A DNA stretch of 51,773 bases from an uncultured Chlorobiaceae bacterium (GTDB taxonomy: Bacteria; Bacteroidota; Chlorobiia; Chlorobiales; Chlorobiaceae), in the NCBI GenBank assembly GCA_903869365.1, contig CAIPYV010000106.1, forward strand, positions 1 to 51,773. Direction: 5' to 3'. Positions 47,803 to 51,773 of the stretch are shown one piece after another. How positions within the stretch are numbered: the stretch's first letter is position 1; every line of letters begins with the position of its first letter. Under the pieces are notes generated by a model. It was given only the letters and a program-made list of their open reading frames with translations. It was not told the origin of the DNA and did no database searches. The position numbers were made by a program, and so were the translations under genes.

Positions 47803-50800
47803 TCACATTACTAAAACCCTGTCGTCAATACGAATCTCAAGACCAAGCCCCTGCAACTCCCTGATAAGGACGTTGAAGGATTCCGGTATACCCGGTTCCG
47901 GCAGGTTCTGGCCTTTAACAATTGCTTCATACGTTTTGTTCCGGCCAATCACATCATCTGATTTAACCGTAAGCATTTCACGAAGTATATTAGCTGCACC
48001 ATAAGCCTCGAGCGCCCAGACTTCCATTTCACCAAACCTCTGACCGCCAAACTGGGCTTTACCGCCGAGAGGCTGCTGAGTGATAAGTGAATACGGACCT
48101 GTTGAACGAGCATGAATCTTGTCATCGACAAGATGGCTCAGTTTGAGCATATAAATAAAGCCGATAGTAACCTCATCATCAAAGCGCTCACCGGTACGTC
48201 CATCAAAAAGACTGACCTTGCCATGAACCGGAAGACCAGCTCTTTCAAGTTCGTTCTGTACTTCCTGATAGGTGGCACCATTGAAAATCGGTGTTTTAAA
48301 CTTGACTCCAAGTTTTTTCGCTGCCCAGCCGAGTGATGTCTCATAAAGCTGACCAATATTCATACGGCTTGGTACACCAAGCGGGTTAAGAACAATATCA
48401 ACCGGAGTACCATCCGCCATAAACGGCATATCCTCGATCGGCAGAATCTTCCCCACAACACCCTTGTTACCATGCCGACCGGCCATCTTGTCGCCAACCT
48501 GAATTTTCCTTTTCTGAGCGATATAAACCTTGGCAAGCTCCTCAATACCCGGAGGCAGCTCATCGCCTACATTAATCTTGTATTTCTCGTTTTCCCGCTC
48601 ATCTGAAAGATCTTTCAGTTTGAATCGGAACTCCTTGACAAGACGGATGACATTATCATTCACCTTGAGAGAGCTTGTCAGACCTTTTGAAAAATCTAAA
48701 GACTCAAGGAATGGCATGGCACTGAATTTCGCGAGAACTGCCGCGTCATAGATCGTACCTTCAGATATAAGCTGTTTACCTTTGTCATTATACAGACCGG
48801 TTGAAGTCTTGCCTTCAAGCAGCTGTTTCACCCATTCGGCAAACCGTCTTCTCAGATCGAACTCTTTATAGTCGTATTTTTTGTCGACAACCTCAATCTT
48901 CTCCTTTGAGTCCATCCCTACCTTTTTCTTGCGGCTGAAAAGTTTTGTCTTGATGACAATACCTTTCATTCCGGCAGGAACGTGCATGGACGCGTCCTTG
49001 ACATCACTCGATTTGTCACCGAAAATCGCTCTCAGCAGTTTTTCCTCAGGCGTCGGATCACTTTCACCTTTCGGTGTTATTTTTCCGACAAGAATATCAC
49101 GTTCCTTGACTTCTGCTCCGTTACGGACAATGCCGTTTTCGTCAAGGTTTCTGAGTGCTTCATCACTGACATTATAGATGTCGCGGGTAAACTGCTCTTC
49201 ACCACGTTTCGTATCGCGGACATTCGCCTCAAATTCGTGAATATGAATCGAGGTGAAAACATCATCATACACAAGCCTTTCGCTGAGAATGATAGCATCT
49301 TCAAAATTATATCCACGCCATGGCATGAAGGCTACCAGAACATTTTTTCCAAGTGCCAGTTCACCGTTATCTGTTGATGAACTATCAGAAAGTATAAAGC
49401 CTTTTTCAACTCGCTGACCGATATGCACCAGAGGTTTCTGAGAAATACAGGTATCCTGGTTTGATCGTTTGAACTTGATCAACTTGTAGGTTTTAAGACC
49501 TTCATCCGGATCAAGCATCGACAGAACATTATTATCAGGATCAAGATCGTAGCGAACCTGTATATATTCAGCCGTCACATCTTCAATCACACCGGGGCCT
49601 TCAGCAATAATCACTGAACGGGAATCCCTGGCAACTTTGGCTTCCATACCAGTTCCCACCACAGGAGCTTCAGAAGTCAACAGAGGAACCGCCTGGCGCT
49701 GCATGTTAGCACCCATAAGTGCACGGTTACCATCATCATGCTCAAGGAAAGGAATCAAAGCGGCTGCCGCACTGACAATCTGAACAGGTGAAACATCCAT
49801 AAAATTAACATCCTCTGCAGCTACAACCGGATAGTCACCCTTCGTTCTTGCCTGTACTGTCTCAACAGCGATGTTATTGTTTTCATCAAGTGGAACACTG
49901 ACAGGTACGGTAATCTTGTTTTCTTCGTCTTCAGCCGAAAGCATCAGAACAGTATCAGTCACATGACCTTGATCAACGACTCTGTAAGGTGTCTGTATAA
50001 AACCTTTATCGTTGATTTCCGCATAAACCGAGAGCGAAGAAATAAGACCGATATTCGGACCTTCAGGAGTTTCGATAGGGCAGAGCCTGCCATAATGCGT
50101 ATAGTGAACGTCACGAACCTCAAAACCAGCACGTTCTCTGGTAAGACCACCAGGTCCAAGGGCTGAAACCCTTCTCTTGTTGGTCATTTCAGCCAGAGGA
50201 TTCGTCTGATCCATAAACTGCGAGAGCTGGCTTGTAGCAAAGAAACTCGAAACAACGCTCGACACCGTACGCGCATTAATAAGATCTGCAGGAGCAATTT
50301 TATCGGAATCCCTGGAATTCAGCTTTTCACGGACATTTTTGCCCATCCTTGCCAGTCCAATGACAAACTGGGCTGCAAGCTGCTCACCCACAGAGCGTAC
50401 ACGACGATTCGCCAAATGATCGACATCGTCCACTTCAGCCAACCCGTTGACCAGCTTAATGAGGTAATAAATGACGGAAATAATATCGTAATGTGTCAAT
50501 ACCAGAATATCCTCACCGTTAGGCTCATCCGAAAAAGACTGTATGGTCTGAAGAATTTTTTCGTATATGGTATCAGAAAGCTGCTTGAGCTCTGGTTTCC
50601 CGGAAAGATATTCTGTCAGATCATCAAACTCTTTACCAAGCTTTTTCTTGATCCTGTAACGGCCAACCTCGCCGAGATCATATTTTTTCTGGTTAAAAAA
50701 AGTTCTCTCAAGAAAACTCCTCGCCGCATCAATATCAGGAGCTTCATTCGCTCTCAGCTCTTCATAGACAATCTCAAGCGCCTCTTCCTCTGTCGCGGAA

Positions 50801-51720
50801 TTATCATTGAGAATAGTATTGATAATGATAGATTTGTCCGGCCCCTTGTCTCCGCCGGAGTACGACTTCATTATCTTGATACTTTTGTAACCGGCAGCAA
50901 GAATCTGCTCAAAAATATCTTCTGTGATTGCCGTTCTTGCACTGACCACCTCGCCCGTCTGCATATCAACAATATCCGAAGCCAGATACTGCCCGACGAG
51001 TTGCTCCTTTTTTGTGGATTTCAGGGTAACCTCTTCAACCAGATCAAACAAACCAAGAATATCCTCATCCCTTGCAAACCCTATGGCACGCAGCAAAGCA
51101 CTGACCAGAAAATTCTTTTTCTGATCGATATAAACAAAAATCTGATTATTGATATCGGTCTGAAACTCAATCCATGAGCCTCTGGTCGGAACAATTTTGG
51201 CCGAATACATTTTCTTGCCGTTCGGATGGATGGCTTCACTGAACACCACTCCTGGAGAACGGTGAAGCTGGGCAACCACAACCCTTTCAGCACCATTGAC
51301 AATAAAAGTCCCTCGCTCCGTCATATAAGGGATTCTGCCAAGATAGACCTCCTGCTGTATGGTCTCCTTCCAGTCGGTCTCATCCGCTTCATCCTTGTAT
51401 GAAAGCTTGAGCTTAACTTTCAGAGAGACATCATAGGTCAGGCCCCGTTCAATACAGTCTTCAACGGTGTACTTCGGTTTATCAAAGCTATAAGTGATAT
51501 ACTCAAGCAGATAGAGACCTCTCGTATCGGTGATAGGGAATGCGCCGCGCAGAACACGCTCGAGACCCTGATCTTTTCTCTTGGCAAGAGGTACGCTATC
51601 TTGTATAAAATTATGAAATGAATCTAACTGAACTTTTAATAAATCGGGAGGTTCTATAACACTTTGGATTTTTGAAAAGTCAATACACGGTGTTGTTGCA
51701 TCAGCCACTTTCACATGCAC
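47803..51720 (-). CDS. rpoB: DNA-directed RNA polymerase subunit beta
   Basis: 1305 residues. The rifampicin pocket reads [20 protein letters not shown]: the residue equivalent to E. coli His526 is Asn514, encoded by AAC at 50179-50181. Downstream [20 protein letters not shown] and [18 protein letters not shown] are the standard conserved regions, and the C-terminus has [20 protein letters not shown]. The start at 51720 is 53 bp from the window edge; rplL probably lies beyond. The 51721-51773 stretch contains no gene. Confidence 0.97.
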   Translation of the reverse strand: MHVKVADATTPCIDFSKIQSVIEPPDLLKVQLDSFHNFIQDSVPLAKRKDQGLERVLRGAFPITDTRGLYLLEYITYSFDKPKYTVEDCIERGLTYDVSLKVKLKLSYKDEADETDWKETIQQEVYLGRIPYMTERGTFIVNGAERVVVAQLHRSPGVVFSEAIHPNGKKMYSAKIVPTRGSWIEFQTDINNQIFVYIDQKKNFLVSALLRAIGFARDEDILGLFDLVEEVTLKSTKKEQLVGQYLASDIVDMQTGEVVSARTAITEDIFEQILAAGYKSIKIMKSYSGGDKGPDKSIIINTILNDNSATEEEALEIVYEELRANEAPDIDAARSFLERTFFNQKKYDLGEVGRYRIKKKLGKEFDDLTEYLSGKPELKQLSDTIYEKILQTIQSFSDEPNGEDILVLTHYDIISVIYYLIKLVNGLAEVDDVDHLANRRVRSVGEQLAAQFVIGLARMGKNVREKLNSRDSDKIAPADLINARTVSSVVSSFFATSQLSQFMDQTNPLAEMTNKRRVSALGPGGLTRERAGFEVRDVHYTHYGRLCPIETPEGPNIGLISSLSVYAEINDKGFIQTPYRVVDQGHVTDTVLMLSAEDEENKITVPVSVPLDENNNIAVETVQARTKGDYPVVAAEDVNFMDVSPVQIVSAAAALIPFLEHDDGNRALMGANMQRQAVPLLTSEAPVVGTGMEAKVARDSRSVIIAEGPGVIEDVTAEYIQVRYDLDPDNNVLSMLDPDEGLKTYKLIKFKRSNQDTCISQKPLVHIGQRVEKGFILSDSSSTDNGELALGKNVLVAFMPWRGYNFEDAIILSERLVYDDVFTSIHIHEFEANVRDTKRGEEQFTRDIYNVSDEALRNLDENGIVRNGAEVKERDILVGKITPKGESDPTPEEKLLRAIFGDKSSDVKDASMHVPAGMKGIVIKTKLFSRKKKVGMDSKEKIEVVDKKYDYKEFDLRRRFAEWVKQLLEGKTSTGLYNDKGKQLISEGTIYDAAVLAKFSAMPFLESLDFSKGLTSSLKVNDNVIRLVKEFRFKLKDLSDERENEKYKINVGDELPPGIEELAKVYIAQKRKIQVGDKMAGRHGNKGVVGKILPIEDMPFMADGTPVDIVLNPLGVPSRMNIGQLYETSLGWAAKKLGVKFKTPIFNGATYQEVQNELERAGLPVHGKVSLFDGRTGERFDDEVTIGFIYMLKLSHLVDDKIHARSTGPYSLITQQPLGGKAQFGGQRFGEMEVWALEAYGAANILREMLTVKSDDVIGRNKTYEAIVKGQNLPEPGIPESFNVLIRELQGLGLEIRIDDRVLVM

Positions 51721-51773
51721 CTCGCTTTTATCAATTGCATGAATTACTTACAGATTAAGTCCTCATAAAGATC

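Noticed and set aside
50416-51177. 253-codon open frame antisense to rpoB
   Set aside because: Shadow of rpoB; low-complexity composition and no independent support.

Overview
This 51.8-kb window looks like chromosomal DNA of a green sulfur bacterium (Chlorobiaceae, Chlorobium/Pelodictyon type). Support: a fused KorA plus KorB 2-oxoglutarate:ferredoxin oxidoreductase (a reductive TCA cycle enzyme), two low-molecular-weight ferredoxins, a TrpB2-type tryptophan synthase, a corrin a,c-diamide synthase, a phytoene-desaturase-family enzyme, and ClpC and RpoBC proteins of Bacteroidetes/Chlorobi character. The assignment is inference; no chlorosome or bacteriochlorophyll gene lies in the window.

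Layout. 1-8.6 kb is core: start of ftsY, thiL, tRNA-Leu(TAA), trpB2, clpC, a small unknown gene, and a cbiA operon. 8.7-13.6 kb is partly accessory and decaying: a hicA toxin remnant, a Cys-rich CWC / glycerol kinase / unknown-gene operon, a translationally coupled 55-aa plus DUF1828/DUF1829 pair, and a four-helix-bundle gene cut by one in-frame TGA where Trp is expected. 13.7-23.5 kb holds a DUF4130 / radical SAM pair, a carotenoid-type FAD oxidoreductase, tRNA-Pro(GGG), a DedA protein, an alpha/beta hydrolase, a class A penicillin-binding protein and guaA.

The 3' end of guaA is occupied by a compact AT-rich island of about 5.1 kb (roughly 23.49-28.59 kb). The last bases of guaA recur as a 13-bp direct repeat at its right end. 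Inside are two different tyrosine recombinases, a four-gene overlapping operon (coiled-coil protein, ribbon-helix-helix protein, small protein, putative HUH replication initiator), a hairpin cluster behind the initiator gene, unknown small genes, and a perfect 73-bp direct repeat that duplicates the 5' coding part of the first integrase 3.3 kb away. This is the most unusual part of the window: a candidate integrative element that may replicate by rolling circle, with an unusual internal repeat.

28.6-51.8 kb returns to host genes: an outer-membrane beta-barrel, a WG-repeat lipoprotein, serB, two tandem ferredoxins behind alaS, korAB, accA, an HU protein, the efp-accB-accC cluster, and rpoC/rpoB read leftward. 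Strong bidirectional terminators separate the convergent pairs trpB2/clpC, korB/accA and accC/rpoC. Functionally the right half links reductive carbon fixation (KorAB with ferredoxins), the first step of fatty acid synthesis (AccA, AccB, AccC) and the transcription/translation core.
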